A stretch of 12,662 nucleotides of DNA from Syntrophomonadaceae bacterium (GTDB lineage: Bacteria; Bacillota; Dethiobacteria; DTU022): contig SLHT01000274.1 in assembly GCA_007136055.1 (NCBI GenBank), positions 1-12,662 of the forward strand. Direction: 5' to 3'. Both the position numbers and the translations under genes were made by a program. Shown piece after piece: positions 11,916 through 12,662 of this stretch (positions are counted from its first letter, which is position 1; the number at the start of each line of letters is the position of its first letter). The notes beneath the pieces are model-generated. The model did not search any database. It saw nothing but the letters and a program-made list of their open reading frames with translations, and had not been told where the DNA came from.

Positions 11916-12662
11916 TTAACGACCGATGCCGGTGTAGGTGAAGCCCAGGATGCGCAGCTCTTCGCTGTTGAGCATATTACGGCCGTCGATAATTATTTTC
12001 TGTCCCATGCTTTCGCCAATTTCGGCCCAGGGCAGGTGCCAGAATTCGTCCCAGTCGGTAAGCAACACAACGGCGTCGCTTTCACGGGCCGCCTCCGCTG
12101 CAGAATTACAGTAAACAATATTCTGTTCCGGGTAGGCCTGCTTGTATTTTTCACAGGCGATAGGGTCGTAAACCTTGACCCGCGCGCCCATGTCAAGCAG
12201 TTCCTGAATAACATCTATAGCCGGCGACTCCCTGATATCATCTGTATTCGGCTTAAAAGCCAGGCCCAGCAAGCCTACAGTGCTGCCCCGGATTACCTTT
12301 AAAGTCTGCTGCAGTTTTTCAATCACCTTCTTGCGCTGGCGTCTGTTAACTTCAAGGGCTGCCTGCACCAGCTGCAGTTCACAGTTATACTGGCTGCTGG
12401 TAAAAAGAATTGAGCGCACATCTTTCGGGAAGCAGCTGCCGCCCCAGCCGACACCGGCTTTAAGAAAACCGGGACCAATCCGTTTGTCAAGACCGATACC
12501 CTTGGCTACTTCGTTAATATCGGCTCCGACCTTTTCGGCAATAGTGGCGAATTCGTTGATAAAAGATATTTTTGTGGCCAGGAAAGCGTTGGCCGTGTAT
12601 TTGATTAACTCGGCGCTTGTCGGGCTGGTCGTCACCAGGGCCGGCAAACTTAACCCTTCGGG
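11916..12662 (-). CDS. ugd: UDP-glucose 6-dehydrogenase, C-terminal part (5' end outside window)
   Basis: 248 residues are visible and the frame continues past the right edge, so about 190 N-terminal residues with the NAD-binding Rossmann domain are missing. TTG at 12647 is only an internal codon: the upstream residues PEGLS read straight on. The visible part has SAELIKYTANAFLATKISFINE, the linker helix with the catalytic Lys and Asn, then FLKAGVGWGGSCFPKD with the catalytic Cys, and the UDP-binding domain LLGLAFKPNTDDIRESPAIDVI. It oxidises UDP-glucose to UDP-glucuronate in the cytoplasm, with NAD. UDP-N-acetyl-hexosamine dehydrogenases are relatives, but GGSCFPKD with FKPNTDDIRESPA fits UDP-glucose best. 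As the most upstream gene seen, it supplies a uronic acid donor, so the polymer may be acidic. The gap to the next gene is 287 nt. Confidence 0.93.
   Translation of the reverse strand, partial: PEGLSLPALVTTSPTSAELIKYTANAFLATKISFINEFATIAEKVGADINEVAKGIGLDKRIGPGFLKAGVGWGGSCFPKDVRSILFTSSQYNCELQLVQAALEVNRRQRKKVIEKLQQTLKVIRGSTVGLLGLAFKPNTDDIRESPAIDVIQELLDMGARVKVYDPIACEKYKQAYPEQNIVYCNSAAEAARESDAVVLLTDWDEFWHLPWAEIGESMGQKIIIDGRNMLNSEELRILGFTYTGIGR

Noticed and set aside
12645..12647. TTG at 12647 as start of the UDP-glucose dehydrogenase
   Set aside because: The frame continues upstream to the window edge and the NAD-binding domain must precede it.
1..12662. CRISPR array, insertion sequence or defence system
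   Set aside because: No regularly spaced long repeats, no transposase, nuclease or Cas-like protein in any supported frame.

Overview
This window is one arm of a bacterial surface-polysaccharide (exopolysaccharide, capsule or O-antigen-like) locus. Every gene I accept lies on the minus strand, so the cluster reads from right (position 12662) to left (position 1). Strong purine-rich ribosome sites, frequent TTG starts and a GGGGACGGGG inverted repeat of a kind I associate with clostridia suggest Bacillota (Clostridia, perhaps near the Peptococcaceae). That assignment is an inference with low confidence, because there is no rRNA or housekeeping marker.

Layout in transcription order: C-terminal part of a UDP-glucose 6-dehydrogenase (open at the window edge); a GT4 glycosyltransferase; glucose-1-phosphate cytidylyltransferase (rfbF) and CDP-glucose 4,6-dehydratase (rfbG); a GT2 transferase overlapping rfbG by 11 nt; a second GT2; a one-domain GT4-like protein that abuts it; a Wzx-type flippase; a GT4 with an unusual C-terminal insertion; a third GT2 with C-terminal membrane segments; and a polyprenyl-phosphate sugar-1-phosphate transferase whose 3' end leaves the window.

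Inferred joint role: Ugd supplies UDP-glucuronate and RfbF/RfbG supply CDP-4-keto-6-deoxyglucose. The membrane phosphotransferase loads the first sugar on undecaprenyl phosphate, the GT2/GT4 enzymes extend the repeat unit, and the flippase exports it. No polymerase, chain-length regulator, ligase or RfbH-type enzyme is visible here.

The most unusual signal is translational. The GT4 gene at 10516-11628 has no ATG, GTG or TTG between its upstream in-frame stop and its conserved N-terminus, but an ATT lies 10 nt after AAGGAGG. Three other glycosyltransferase genes have ribosome sites that overlap or touch the conventional start and fit an ATT or CTG a few codons further in. Other items are a REP/MITE-like inverted repeat whose arm encodes the last residues of a glycosyltransferase, a series of TCCGG repeats spaced 10-13 bp, and a low-complexity insertion in a GT4 containing a tRNA T-arm-like hairpin. 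I see no convincing rho-independent terminator, tRNA, CRISPR array or intact mobile element.
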